Assembly: GCF_018143015.1 (NCBI RefSeq)
Contig: NC_054749.1
Span: forward strand, 33,958,000 to 34,021,999
DNA length: 64,000 nucleotides
Origin: Lytechinus variegatus
Taxonomy: Eukaryota > Echinodermata > Echinoidea > Temnopleuroida > Toxopneustidae
Direction: 5' to 3'
How positions within the stretch are numbered: position 1 is the first letter of the stretch; every line of letters begins with the position of its first letter. A model generated the notes under the pieces. The model did not search any database, was not told the origin of the DNA, and was given only the letters and a program-made list of their open reading frames with translations. Below, one piece after another: positions 12,978-30,504 of the stretch. The position numbers were made by a program, and so were the translations under genes.

Positions 12978-13013
12978 TGGAACTTAGGTGAACTTTTATT
13001 AAGGCCAGTCAAC

Positions 13014-17670
<4,657 letters not shown>

Positions 17671-18329
17671 TCTCTGCTATACCATGACAAGCTTTAGAGT
17701 AGTATTTACCCCAAGTATTAAGTATTGCTTCTATATCAGTATGCTTTCTCCAATGTCCATGCAAACCATCCATTAATTTTCATCGTCATTGCTTTGAGAT
17801 TGATAAAATAATGAATTAGGGTAACATTTTCTATTATATATTTAGCCTTTGTTTGAACCAAGTCAAAACATCTTAGTGTGACACTCAAAAGGTGAATAAT
17901 AAACCTTTTTCTTTCTGGGGGGTGGGGAGGGGGGGTAGGGGCATTATGTGAATTATGCCTTTATAATACCTTTATTAGGGGGGGGTGTTTTGTCAGAGTT
18001 GTGCTTGTGTAATGGGTCAATGTTTCAAGAAAACCACTCAGAAATATGTGAATGATAAATGAATTACTATTCAATTTGGCTTTTAAAGATCAATAGAGCT
18101 GTAAAATCTATTCCTACTAATCACTTTCTGAGTTTTCATCCATGATTGGACTTTGGACACTTACATGTATCGTTATTTAGTGTATTCTAATAAAAATACC
18201 ACCTCCCTCCGAAGTTGTGTATGCATGAGAGTTGCAAGATGAAATATATCAAATATCAACCTGTGTAAACTTTAAACTGCTATTTATATATTTTTGAATT
18301 ATCCACTTTCTTACACAAATTACATGTAT

Positions 18330-18513
18330 CAGGGGTGTGAGAGTTCAGATTTTTATCTGATTTCCGATTTTTTTTCGTTTTGATTTTCAGCTGAATTTCA
18401 GATTATTTTTGGCTTTCCTCTGTGCAAAAAGTATGAGAGGTCTTTCTTTTTCAGACATTTTCAACACTCTTCAGCTTTTTTCAGATTTTTTTGAGTGACC
18501 ACTCACACCCCTG
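18330..18513. mobile_element. hAT-like MITE downstream of TOMM22
   Basis: The 12-bp ends CAGGGGTGTGAG are perfect inverted repeats around a 184-bp T-rich body. CAGGGG termini are typical of hAT elements. The flanking octamers (ACATGTAT and AAGTATGT) do not match, so insertion by hAT cannot be proven. Confidence 0.55.
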
Positions 18514-19193
18514 AAGTATGTTTCTGGCCATCTTTAGCAGTTTCTTCTAGTCTTTTTGATAAGCTGTGTAGAGAGCAGGATATGAAGGCAGTTAACAGGT
18601 GAAGTTGTCACAGATTTAACATTCTATCTGAGGGTAGTTAGGTATACAATTCTTTATTTTCTATTGTAATTGAGGTGCCTCTTCAGGGTTACTGATTTAC
18701 ATGTAGCTACTAAATATTGGCTCATTTTTCTGGACTCAATTTGTAAAGATCACTCGGAGGTGATTTATACTAGAGCCTAGCATTTATTTACAACGGGCAA
18801 TTGGCTTCTGACAGTACTTGTATGATATCCTTCATGTAACATAGAGTAGGGCTGTCTTGGGTAATTATTGTTCATACATATCTACATTTAAAATCGTAAA
18901 TTCCATTGCACCATTTTCTACCTAACATCCATGCTAATAGGAACCAAAATAATGGAAATAAATGTGCAAACTTCATGAAATTTAATCCTGCAGCAATAAT
19001 ATGAATCATTGTTTTGGTATGTATTGCGATCTTTAATTTCCTAACTCAATTTAAGAGTGGATTTAAGAAAAAAGATAACATGTCTAAAAAGTGGAAACAA
19101 TACTGTATTGAAAGGTACTCTAAAATGACATGCTATGTATCTTATATTGAATAGTCATTCTATGTGAAAAGTATGGTTGTAGCATGACATGTT

Positions 19194-19199
19194 AATAAA
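19194..19199 (+). terminator. Candidate polyadenylation signal for TOMM22
   Basis: AATAAA is followed within 15 bp by the GT-rich stretch GTGTGCAC and then CTGTGTAC. A nearer AATAAA is at 17898-17903. Either could end the mRNA; cDNA would decide. Confidence 0.35.
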
Positions 19200-22100
19200 T
19201 GTGTGCACTCTACTGTGTACATTTGATTTTATGCAAACTATGAGAGCTTGTTACCGTTTTGTTGATTCTGGAGAGATCAATCTGTTATGAGAGAGATTGG
19301 AGAAAAAAAGAAGTATACTTACATGTGTGAGATGTGAGCCATTAGTAGAAGAATGTTGAGGGGGGGGTCATTTTTTTTCAAAGGGTAGGTGTGTACGGCT
19401 CTAAAATCTGAAGTTGCTATGAAATGAGGGGCTGGAGAAATAGATGTCCCTCTGTAAATGGGGGTGCTTGGGAATTAGAATTTTACATGAAATGTTTTTT
19501 TTTTTTAGAACTGATGTTTACATTGAAGGGCTTTTTGGATGAATAATTGTCTGTCTTATTGACCTCTGTACAGGGGTTGCACTTGTAATTAGCTTCATAA
19601 ATTTTTTTGTCTGGTCAAAATGAATAAAACCAAGTAAATCTCAGAATTGTACATGTACATGAAATGAAAGGATGTCATCTCATCTTCCAGGAAAAAAAAG
19701 AAAGTCATGATTATTGAAGCATTGTGAATTATGATCTCAAATTGCAACTGCCATTGATAATTATCCCTTTCTTTTATCTCTTTTCTGCTATGAAGTCTAT
19801 TAAAATGGTGCATAGCATGGCAACTGGCAATATATTTTGCACCAATAATTTGAATTCAAGTTATTACATGATGAACTTTGATATGGAATTGCAAGTGTCT
19901 CACTGAAAAAAAAAATTGAATATTTAATTAATTAGTAGTTCCACAATGAAATTTGTACATGGATTGTATCGTAGACCCCACTTTTTTTTAACTCATAAAT
20001 CAATGTTCATTTTGTAATGAAGTTCTTGTTCCAAATTGGCATCCTCAATTATTATGTTGTCACGTACAGTACTGCCTCAATACAAGAGATATGGGGATAT
20101 AACCACTTAATTTTGAAAGCCTGTGAATGAGAGTATGCAATAGTTGATACCAGTGCTCTTCAATTTTTGCAGTCTTAGGCCCAAATTCACAAAATTATTT
20201 AAACCAGTTGGGATACAAAACCTTGGATTATGATTTTTTTCAAGGCTGAATTCTGTGCTCACGTAGTGCCCAAAGCAAATAGCGAGTATTTATTATTGGA
20301 CCTATCTCGGTACACACGCTGAATCAGTTCAATTATGTAACTAAAATCAGAATAGTCCATTGTCCCCCCCCCCCCCCCCCCCCGTTAAACTTTTGTGAAA
20401 AAGGGCCTGCTACTCCTGTTTATCTGAACATGTATGCTAATAGACATCACATATACAAGACCAAATAATTTGGAATAAGCATAGCTCTTATCTCTTCCTC
20501 ATTTCTTCCTACCCCCCCTCCCTCTCCTCTCCCACTCATCTTTCTCTTCATCTCTTCTTCCCTTTCTCTTTTCCTCTATTCTTTTATCCACATTTCCCTC
20601 TTCTTTTTCTCTAAACCACAATAGTATTCACCAGAAAAAAATTTCAATACTCAAAACTTTATTCTATAAATATAAATAATTGTAATACAAAGAAGACAAC
20701 ATATGAACCTGCCCATGAAGGTAACAAAAATGAATAAGAATATTGATACAGAAAAAGAAAGTAACCAGTTACATGTTCATGTATTTGACATCTGAAGCAG
20801 GACTGATCTAAAGACAAGCAGTCTTTTAGGGAGAAGCAGTAGTGGTAGTCATTCTTCAAATTCTTTGAAACATTCAATAATAAACACTACAATCGTCTGG
20901 ATATAATTTAGATGGAGTGTTTAGGGGCAACACTATTTTTAGATGTCCATCTCAGTTTTGTCAGAAATCCAAGCATTGGACTTCATTTGTGAACGCTTTA
21001 AAGAGATTTCATTATCTAAATATATTGGACGGTTTAGAAAAAAATACTGGACGACAATTTGATATTTTACTCCACCCACAAGACAATCGATGTTCAAGTA
21101 ATGGTCATGTGATTGTGTGCCTTTGTCCATCAGCTGTGCTTATACCGGTATGACATAATCTAAGGTTGTGTCTTGTAATGGGCAGTATATGAATCACATC
21201 ACAGCAATTTCATAATAAAAAGAAAAGTACAAGCAACTAAATGTACTAATGATTTCACAACTAGTTTGAGCACAACCTGGAGGAACCAGGCCTGCCAGAT
21301 ATTTTCCATGTAGTCAAAAATGCATGGGAGATTTCTACAAGATGATCAGTATATCCACAATAAGTTACAACTTGTATATTGTTGTGGTCTATAATCATAA
21401 AATTGATTGACCACAATGCATACATGTTTACGTGCAAATATTGGCTTTTAGTGAATTGTTTTAAACAAATCTTAACTTTGATGTGTGTTGTTTAAATGGA
21501 TTTTAAAAAACAGGAAGAATAAACATAATGGTTGTTCACTTTCAAGATAAGTGTAACTGGAAAAAAAAATTGTATGTCTCTGCTTGGGGTTCTAATTGGA
21601 ATACATGTCTGGCATATGGAATTATATTGGGATGATGTTTCAGTGACTTTATTAAAAACTTACTTGAAGCTCAAAATTATATTCAGGTGCAATTATTTTG
21701 TGGGCTCCATTTCATAACCTATCTCAGTATCACAGAAAAAAAGTAAAAATGTGATCTTGTGGCTCCAATTTTCATAAATAAAATCACTCTTAATCAACAT
21801 AATCAAAATATCAATCGAAATTACCCTATTGCTATGTTTTGGAATTACATTAACATATATCAATAAAAAGTCTTATAATCTCTCAATCATATCTTTTCAT
21901 TCTTGTCAATCAGAAAAGTAAATCCAGTAATTAGGAGTGTATAAAAAACCAAAATATAAATATTTTCAGGACTGTAATTTTTCAGTGCTCACTAAAGTCC
22001 ATGTTGTAAATTTGACCCCCTAAATATATACATATTTTCCTACAAAACACCACCAAGCTTGTTATCAATGACCAACAGCAACAAATTAGACTGCATTGTG

Positions 22101-22340
22101 CAAAATCATTTATAGAAGTCCCGAGTGATTAACTGATTTGATTTTTTTGTTTGTTATTTGAATTTTTATCTCGACACTCCATGGGGAAAAAATCAAGTCA
22201 AAACTAGAAGGGTTCAGTTTCTTACAGGGTTATCATTAGAATGGATTGAATCTTGAAGATAGATCACAATACATGTATCATTTATTCCTGTATATACATG
22301 TAGGTATTCTAAGGGTTAAACAAGTGGAATGCCTCTGGCC

Positions 22341-23416
22341 GTCTCACCTGCATCACGCGGTTCAATATAGCAGCAGTGCTGACTTTGAATACTACTCTAA
22401 CTCGCACAAGATGTTCAGTGATACATGGTTACTCTTATGTCCACTTTTTATGAACTAGACCAATAAAATTACAGAGATATGATGGTTATTCAACAAAAAA
22501 CCCCAACATGGCCAAAGTTCATTGACCTTACATGACCTTTGACCTTGATCATGTGACCTGAAACTCGCACAGGATGTTCAGTGATACTTGATTACTCTTA
22601 TGTACAAGTTTCATGAATCAGATCCATAAACTTTTAAAGTTATGATGGTAATTCAACAGATACACCCAATTCGGCCAAAGTTCATTGACCTTTGACCTTG
22701 GTCATGTGACCTGAAACGCGCACAGGATGTTCAGTGATACTTGATTACTCTAATGTCCAAGTTTAATGAACTAGACCAATAAACTTTCAAAGTTATGATG
22801 GTAATTCAACAGATACCCCTGATTCGACCAAAGTTCATTGACCCTAAATGACCTTTGACCTTAATCATGAGACCTGAAACTTGCACAAAATTTTCAGTGA
22901 TGCTTGATTACTATTATGTCCAAGTTTCATGAATCAGATCCATAAACTTTCAAAGTTAAGATGGGAATTCAACAGATATCCCCAATTCGGCCAAAGTTCA
23001 TTGACCCTAAATGACCTTTGACCTTGGTCATGTGACGTGAAACTCATGCAGGATGTTCAGTGATACTTGATTTACCTTATGTCCAAGTTTCATGAACTAG
23101 GTCCATATATTTTCTAAGTTATGATGACATTTCAAAAACTTAACCTCAGGTTAAGATTTTAATGTTGAATCCTCCAACATGGTCTAAGTTCATTGACCCT
23201 AAATGACCTTTGACCTTGGTCATGTGACATGAAACTCTAATAGGATATTCAGTAATACTTGATTAACCTTATGGCCAAGTTTTATTAACTAGGTCCATAT
23301 ACTTTCTAAGTTATGACATCATTTCAAAAACTTAACCTCAGGTTAAGATTTGATGTTGACGCCGCCGCCGTCGGCAAAGCGGCGCCTATAGTCTCACTTT
23401 GCTTCGCAGGTGAGAC
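22341..23416. mobile_element. Tandem-core element with five DR1 motifs
   Basis: Bounded by inverted GTCTCACCTGC (22341-22351) and GCAGGTGAGAC (23406-23416), about 1.08 kb. The core is roughly six tandem copies of a 150-190-bp unit with conserved blocks GGCCAAAGTTCATTGACC, GTGACCTGAAACTCGCACAG and TTCAGTGATACTTGATTA. Five copies hold a perfect TGACCTTTGACCT (22533, 22686, 22849, 23012, 23204), the complement of the DR1 nuclear-receptor consensus. No transposase. The class is uncertain; tandem-core non-autonomous elements of Helitron-like type are one possibility. Confidence 0.65.
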
Positions 23417-23649
23417 AAAAATTGAGAAACAGAAACTCATAAATCGACATTTGTATCATGGAGACCTTAATTTGTTTGGGACCAGCCCACAACTCTTCAA
23501 GCAGATGTAGATCAATGCTATTGTATAAAAGATCAATTCTAGGGAACATTTTCTGAAGTACGGTTTAATTTAATCCATGGTCAACATGTAACTCTGGGCT
23601 TAAATTATGGGAAGCTAAAAATGTCCAAAATTTATTATACATTGTAGTT

Positions 23650-24123
23650 TGTCTTGTCGGTGCAGAAACGCCCTTATGCGTGCAACTAACACCCCTTTCA
23701 CAAACCCATCCTCCAGTTAGCCGCCTAAGAGTAATGCGGATAATTCAATACAAAAAATGGTTTACAAAATAATCCGCACTATTTTTACGAGCTCCCGTCC
23801 TGAAAAAGGCGGATAATCGTCAACTGCACATGCCTCCACCTGATGGGGCGAGTTGGAAAAAGGTGACCTTGTGACTGCACCATGGCAATTATCCGCATTA
23901 CTTTGGAATGCTTTCATAAAGTCAAAATCTGGTCCCGATGCTGGTATTACGTGGATAATTGCAGCATCGAAATAATGCAGATAACTCTGGTCCTCCTCCG
24001 ATTTTACGACCAAATTATGCTGCTATTATCTGCATAATTGGGTTTATGAAAGGGGTATAAGGGCGTTTCTGCGCGCATGCAATCCACAGTGAGGCCCACG
24101 GGCGTTCCTGCACCGACACAACA
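23650..24123. mobile_element. Nested palindromic MITEs
   Basis: An outer inverted pair (CTTGTCGGTGCAGAAACGCC on the left; GGGCGTTCCTGCACCGACA on the right) encloses an inner pair, ACCCCTTTCA at 23691 and TGAAAGGGGT ending at 24056. The inner element has internal inverted blocks such as AATGCGGATAATT. No coding capacity. This looks like one MITE inside another or one extended palindrome. Confidence 0.6.
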
Positions 24124-24632
24124 ATTTCTAATGTTAACCGAGTGCTCTTTCATCATGCTCTAATGAAGAAGAAAATTGTTTAAGTGACTATATTTGCAGA
24201 TAGTTCTTCCTTAACTGAGTGTCACAGGAGCAGATAAATCGATCCTGTAATATCAAAGATTTATTTCACAATTAGCTATCTATAGTTAAACCAAAACCTT
24301 ATAAGGTCTTAGACCAGAATTCCAATTAAACCCGACTTCAGAATACAGGCCTGGAAGTCAAGATGAAGCGTTCACAATGCAATGAAGAAAGAGCTGAAGG
24401 TATATAATTGCTCTTCACAATACCTATTCCAAAATCTGCCTATAAAATAAGCAAGAATATGAGATCAATTAACAAGAAACTGCATCAGTTTCATCATTTC
24501 CAAAAGAATTCCACACCATGACACTGGCTAAGTGTGGCTTTTCTTCCGCCCTGCATGCGATTTTCTTTGCCAGTACAAAGAATGCAACACGTGATTGTCC
24601 AGCACAATTCCAAAATGGGTAGCGTTTCTTCA

Positions 24633-26285
24633 TCATCTCTTCTGGCCTTTTCCCTTCTTCTTTGAACTTGATGAGTGTCCATACTCTCCCATGTCCTTTT
24701 CTAGTAGGTGTTTCTCTGCTGTGGTTTCAGCCAGCTAAGGAAATTTACAAAGAAAGAGTAAAACAGTCAACTATGGAGAAGTTAGTGTATTCCAACAATT
24801 AAAAATATTTCAAAATTGAAGAGAGAATTTATGTTGAGGCTAGTTAAGTTAGATTTGGCTGTGGGATCATTTAGTTATTCATTCATTTATTATTATTCTT
24901 ATTCTCATTAATTTCATTTTACTTTTTTTTTTTTGGGGGGGGAGGAAACTCAATCTCCTTTTCCAATGCTTTATGGATGCATACTGTGATTTCTTAAACC
25001 TGGTTATATTAGTATTACCTCAAATAAAATGACATGTTCCATTCACATTTTTAGAAAATGAGCAAATTGTGATTTGTTCCAAAATCGGATCGCGAACAGT
25101 CGTAAGGTGTGCGGTGGCCTTAAGACCCAACTTCACAAATTTTTGTAAACCATGATACCTCTGTGTGCAAAATAAAATACATCAAGCATAATAAAGCTCA
25201 AATTGCCATCAATGTAACTCAAGGAAAACAAAGCAATTAAATCTAAATCTGTGCACAACAGTATGAGTGAAGTCAGTAAAAACTTGCATTTGAAATGGCC
25301 CCATTTTCTTACCCATTTAGGACAATTACTACAATGTAATAGAACTTGCATTGTCCCTTTTCACTGACTGCCTGATGACGCAGTTATACTATTGTTCACT
25401 TACCATGTCAAGTAAAAGTTCAATTTTTAATTTGAGTAGATTGTTTTCTTCAGCCAAGGATTGGTTCTGCTTTCTTAGTTTGATGAAATCACGCTGACTG
25501 ACTCCTCCTGCATTGCCAGACTCTTTAAAAGAAAAGAAATTAAGAATCGTATGATATTCACAGATTTACCGTAATTTAAGATAGGGGAACATTATTATCA
25601 TAAAATATAAGAAATATAGATCCAAGTCTAAATGGAATATAGTTGGTGTTGATTAGATTTCATTCTTCAAAATAGCAACACTAACATTTTTCAATCATTG
25701 CTACAATTTTTCAATAAAACAATAAACATAGACTGATGAGAAATATCTATAAAAATGAAAAATTTGTTCATTTGTATGAGGAGGAGTGTAATGTAAAGGA
25801 AGAAAAAAAAGAGAAAGGGGACAAGAACAAAGAGGAAGAAAGAAAAGGAAAGGGGAAGAGAAGAAAAAAGATGAGGGAGAATAAATGAAAAAGGAAATGG
25901 GGGGGGGGTTAAGGAGAACAAACAAGAAGGAAAGAGGGGGATGGAGGAAGAAAGAATGAGCAATAAAAAAGGAGAAGAAAAAGAGGAATATAGAATAAAA
26001 CAGAGGAAAGAAAGAAGAAAGAGGATGTAAGAGATACAGGTACAGGAAAAATCATAATTATTAAAAACCGGTATTCCACGAAGGGCCTAACTCACCAGCA
26101 ATCCACACCCCATTGTCTTCATCAAACTTGAGTTCTTGACCCCCGAGTTTGACCTTTGGCTGTCCATAGGTCATCCCATACTCTTCCTCTCTGATGGAAC
26201 TCTCCAAACGATTCAGATTATTGAGAGAGGCCGACCTTCTAGGGGGCGTCTTCTTTGTATTGAACTTGTTCCCAAGAAGAGGCAT
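24633..26285 (-). CDS. CBY1: Chibby homologue, complete, three coding exons
   Basis: Minus-strand coding exons are 26285..26096 (63 codons plus 1 nt), 25522..25404 (119 nt) and 24734..24633 (33 codons plus stop), giving 136 residues (human CBY1 has 126). Donors are GTGAG and GTAAG; acceptors are AAAG and TTAG. The N-terminus MPLLGNKFNTKKTPPRRSAS matches the human MPFFGNTFSPKKTPPRKSAS pattern, with the conserved KTPPR.SASL. Next comes GGQELKF and W.A, then a leucine-rich coiled coil (QNQSLAEENNLLKLKIELLL) across exon 2, and a basic tail (SKKKGKGQKR). In vertebrates Chibby binds beta-catenin and antagonises Wnt signalling, and acts at the ciliary base in ciliogenesis. ATG 26283-26285 is the only plausible start; a TTCTGACAG acceptor just upstream implies a separate 5'UTR exon. 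AATAAA (complement of 24260-24265) may end the mRNA. Confidence 0.93.
25795..26040 (+). repeat. Purine-rich tract in CBY1 intron 1
   Basis: About 245 bp of almost pure A/G on the plus strand, so pyrimidine-rich on the transcribed strand of CBY1, including a poly-G run near 25901. It ends about 55 bp from the exon 1 donor. Confidence 0.85.
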
Positions 26286-26916
26286 GATTGTGTGGTCACT
26301 GTCAGAATAAATGAAATTTGATAGAAAATTGTCTTAATTCATAAGGGAAATTTATATCAATCTTATATTACAAATGTTGATTCTTTTTAAATGAAGAGTG
26401 AGCAGTATAAAGAGACAGTTGACTGATCTATAAAATCAATTTAAAAAATCGATTTTTGAAAATAATTTCTCTGACTCTTCATTTGAAAAAAAAGCAACAT
26501 ATTTAATATAATTAGGAAAAAGTTTTTCCTTTTGAATTTTGATGTTTTTGATGACACTGTAATTGATCGCAAATGCGATGGTCCACTTAAATCAGATCAT
26601 TAACAGCTGACAGAGCAAACAGTGCCGACACTGGTGAGTGAATTCTCGTCTTCTAAATCTTTTTATTACATAATTATTCCCAAAAGAATGATTTTTATAT
26701 AAAATTAATTCACGAAACTAAAAAAGAAATGTATCATCAGCCATTTACACATTTTATGGCTCGATTCATGAAAGCAAAACACGGTACAACAAACAGACTG
26801 CATGCAACCATGGCAATAACTTACATGTACAAACCACTAATAAATGTGAGGTTGGTCACATAAATTAAGTCCAAATCACTTGCTCACTGCAACCATCCTG
26901 CTTTTGGGAAATCTAC

Positions 26917-27117
26917 ATCTAGGACTGTGGTATGCCAATGCTGTACACGGCACACACTTTAAAAAAATCATTAAAATATCACTATTGTGGCCAAAAATCC
27001 TAATTTTCATACAGTTGCAATTTATTTTCCATTAGTATATCGGTTGCCATAGTTTTGTATTCACCAGAGCACTCAAAGACTTGAATTTTGGGCATATTTT
27101 TGCATATACCCTCTATG
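26917..27117 (-). repeat. Dispersed repeat, inverted copy of 4497-4716
   Basis: Contains GCACACACTTTAAAAAAATC, TCACCAGAGCACTCAAAGAC and GGGCATATTTTTGCATA in the reversed order and strand of the copy at 4497-4716. It abuts the LINE fragment at 27118. Confidence 0.7.
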
Positions 27118-27910
27118 GTGGAAAGTTATATGGCAAGAGACTTGGGAGTCATCATGGACTCTCAACTGAAATTCCACTCCCAAGTAGCCAGTGCAGTCTT
27201 GAAAGCAAACCGTGTGCTTGCTACGATTCGACGAACCTTTGTGCATAGAGACAAAGACAACATCAAGAGGTTATACAAGTCACTTGTGAGACCAATTCTG
27301 GAATATGCAAATGGGATATGGTACCCAAGATATACCTCTGACCTGAAGGCTATTGAGAAAGTCCAGCGACGAGCAACCAAGCTAGTACCAACCCTGAAGG
27401 AAATGGACTATGGCAGAAGGCTACGTGCAATGAAATTACCTTCCATCAAGTACAGACTACGAAGAGGTGACATGATTCAAGTCTATAAGATAATCCACGG
27501 CATTGATGATGTGAATAGAGACCTGTTCTTCACATCAGCTTCCACTCAAGCAACCCGTGGTCATCCTTACAAGCTTTTTCTGAAAAGGAGTAGGTTGAGC
27601 GTGAGGCAAAACACCTTCAGTGTTAGAGCGGTGAGCGACTGGAATTCTTTGCCTGCTGAAGTAGTCACAGCATCAACAGTCAATCACTTCAAAACAAAAC
27701 TAGACAAGTTTTGGTCTGCATGGCATTATGCTCATGCATGGGATTAGTACTAGTCACTGCATTGGCACAGCAAAGGACAAATAGCACAGATAGCGATTTA
27801 TCCAAGCTAGGAAGACAACGTACAGTACAAGATAGACCTGGAAACTTGACTGCAGACACAACTGTATTTTTCCAGTAGATGCGGTATAAAGGTATAAAGG
27901 TATAAAGAAA
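27118..27910 (+). mobile_element. 5'-truncated LINE, C-terminal end of ORF2 (CR1/L2-like)
   Basis: A single open frame (to 27747) encodes the region after the reverse transcriptase of a CR1/L2/Jockey-type protein: LGVIMDSQLKFHSQV, then AVLKANRVLATIRRTF, LYKSLVRPILEYANGIWYP, IEKVQRRATKLVP and near the end FSVRAVSDWNSLPAEVV. The catalytic part is missing. The 3' end closes with GGTATAAA repeated three times (about 27888-27907), the kind of short tandem terminus seen on CR1/L2-type LINEs. A similar 3' end, without coding sequence, lies at 28680-28835. The frame is intact over 210 codons, which suggests a fairly recent copy. Confidence 0.88.
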
Positions 27911-28248
27911 ACTGTCCATTTTCAATCTCTGTTTTTAATTTAGAAAAAAGAATAAGGATCCAAGTTATATGATAAATAGCTATAATAATTATGGAAACTG
28001 ACAGTGTCAAATAATCAAGCATTTGTCCCAGAGAAAAAGAGAAAATAATCCAAACATTAGCAACCTTACTTTGCCACACATGGAGTAGACCTAGTAGTAC
28101 AAGGTTATATCAATCATTATTACCTATACAAGACATTTTAGCAAATAAATAAACATGGATAGGAATACTTTTCTTCTAAAAGATCTAGCCCTAAATCATG
28201 TATGGGATGCAACGTGCATAGTGTAATGTTGGTGAAGAACAATAGGAA

Positions 28249-28261
28249 ACAAGATGGCGGT
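28249..28261. promoter_or_regulatory. YY1-type core motif, possible CBY1 promoter
   Basis: ACAAGATGGCGGT matches the CAAGATGGCGGC initiator/YY1 motif common at TATA-less promoters. It lies about 2 kb upstream of the CBY1 start, and CBY1 needs an upstream 5' exon. No transcript evidence; the link is a guess. Confidence 0.3.
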
Positions 28262-28679
28262 GTAAACGTCAGGCAAGTCTCTTCGAGTCTTCCGTCTTAT
28301 CATAATATTTTTCTCATTTTTTTGATGAATTCTTGTTTAAAAATAAAATTAATGGCGCAGAAATGTCGGAAATGAAGTTGCTTCCCATGTACATGATTTA
28401 GGTCAAGGTCTTTTAGAAGTAGAAATCTCAGGGGCAAAAGTTTTAGCGGCCTACAGGACGTGAATGGATAGGAATACCTGGCTTCATTGAGAGTAACCTT
28501 ATGTCAGTAAATGATTTTTACTCTCTAGAATAGTAGAAGCCGCCTCGCTGGATGGGCAGTTATTCATAATACACAAGTTGGCCTTTAAAAGTTTTACAAA
28601 TATTGTATTTGACAATTTCTGGAATAAAGAATGGTACAGTCACCCTTGGGAATGATTTGATTTGATTTGACAAAAATGA

Positions 28680-28835
28680 TTGCAAATGCACCATGTACAC
28701 TGTCACTCATTTTGTGGAAGAAAATTAAGCTTGGTCACCGTCTTGGACAAAAACTAAAAAGCTAGACCTGGAATTGGAAACTTGGCTGCAGCTTTCTGCA
28801 GCTGCATTTTTCCAGAACATCAGGTAATAAGGTAT
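28680..28835 (+). mobile_element. LINE 3' end, second copy
   Basis: The blocks AGACCTGGA, GAAACTTGGCTGCAG and GCATTTTTCCAGAACATC parallel those after the LINE frame at 27833-27885. It ends in a degenerate GGTAATAAGGTATTGA. Only the 3' untranslated part is present. Confidence 0.55.
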
Positions 28836-30470
28836 TGATTCGATTTCCCATGATTTGTCAATGGCTGGGCTCTTTATGGCTACATTTTAGACGGGCTTTA
28901 AAAAGGGTGGCAATTACTGGAATCAATCTCGCGCTCGCTCACAAACGTCAAACTTTCACTCTCACTTCACACAACGTAAATCAAAATGTATGGGACTGCA
29001 GTCGGGCAAAATTGGTACGTCGGTAGTTTTACTCCGAGTTTACTGCGCAAAGGTTGTCAGAAAACCTGGGAAATTGCCTTTCATACTTTTATAAATATCA
29101 TTCACGATAAACCAGAAAATTCAATGCTATTATTCACGTAGAAAATACATACAAACGTCACTTACGTTTTGTCAAGTTGAACACCACCAAAATACTACAA
29201 ATATTAAATGAGTCTATATCGAAAATCAAATCGCTTTTGTTTTGTTTTTTTTCTGCTGAATTTTTGACGAGAGAGGGCCCCCTAGCTCATCACCATTGGA
29301 AATTTCAAGTATTTATCAAGGGGAACTGAACGACATATGATTAAAAAAAGTTTCAGTCAAATTTAATTTTAATCCGATTTACAAACTTTTTCCCCTGTCT
29401 TCTCATTATTTAGGCATAATACTTATAATTCTTCATTTGTCGTTTGCTATTGGTACCTCAGTAGGGGCCGCAGAACCGGGGGGGGGGGGGGGGCTCATCC
29501 TCTATACCTGTGCAAAATAAGTACTCCACTCTTTAAGATATAGTTAGAGAGGGAGGTGGGGGCTATTTTCATGGCAATTGTCGATGGCATAATCAAATTA
29601 ATGGCTTTGCAGTCTTGTGGATGAGTGATGGGGGGGGGGGGTGAGAGTAGAGTATTGCAGATTAAGGTTAAAACACGAGGCGCTCTCTGCCTTGTTCTTT
29701 TGAATCTCGTTTAAAGTAGGGTCCCCTTTTTAATGTTTCCCTTGTGTCATTTTTGTCATTATTGTTGTTACGATTATAGTTTTGAATTATTATCAAAGCA
29801 TATGCTTTATCAATACTTTCTAAATAATCATTATTGGTAATAGGATTTTGAGAGGGATTAAATCACGGCCATGAGAACGCTGTTTTTAGGGGCTGCTGAT
29901 GTAAATTTGACAATAATAAGAAAGGCTCCACTATAAAATGGGGGTAATGTTGGTCCCGGCAGATTTGACAAGCAAAGAAAAAAAAAGGGGGGGGGGGTTC
30001 ACAATAGAATCTATTGATTCCTTGAGATTTCAAATTAAGTTTTAGGATTCACTTTAAATCCGCCTATTCGATGATCCTCGATGTTTTAAATCCCTGCAAT
30101 TTAGAGTGTATAAACAAAATTAGTGACAAAGAGTAAGATATCTTTAAATTCTGTCAATCGCATTGACAGGATAAATAACATAATCCATATAGGTCAGATT
30201 GATGCCTTCTATCATCATCTTGTTTTAGTAAAATTATGATCCTCTATAATATCATGTTCATACAAAATACAGAAATCGCTTTTTATAACTGTTTCCGTTC
30301 GCGTTCACCGAAGACTTTAGGCATTTTATTAATTTGAGTTGAAAGAAACTTCAAAGCATATATTCTTCGGCGTGCTTGTCCATGGTCACAGCTAATGACT
30401 GAATGATCCACCCGGGATTTAGGAGCAATAGGATGCCCATCTGCTCGCGGCTAAGGGAAGGGGGCCAAAA
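28836..30470. other. Intergenic region upstream of the peptide gene
   Basis: No exon recognised. Poly-G runs occur near 29480, 29630 and 29988. The right end is the promoter of the secreted-peptide gene. Confidence 0.5.
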
Positions 30471-30473
30471 TGG

Positions 30474-30481
30474 TATAAATA
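30474..30481 (+). promoter_or_regulatory. TATA box of the secreted-peptide gene
   Basis: TATAAATA lies about 30 bp before a plausible start site (near 30505) and 110 bp before a strong donor. The next 80 bp behave as a non-coding first exon. A TATA-driven promoter suits an inducible or abundant small secreted peptide. Confidence 0.7.
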
Positions 30482-30504
30482 GGAGAGCTTAGACCAGCAT
30501 GAAA

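Larger units (their letters stand above)
17671..22340. other. TOMM22 3' region and convergent intergenic DNA
   Basis: No coding exon recognised. It holds the TOMM22 3'UTR, a small hAT-like MITE, poly-G stretches near 17920 and 19361, a 20-base poly-C run (20364-20383) and a pyrimidine-rich tract (about 20505-20620). Confidence 0.5.
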
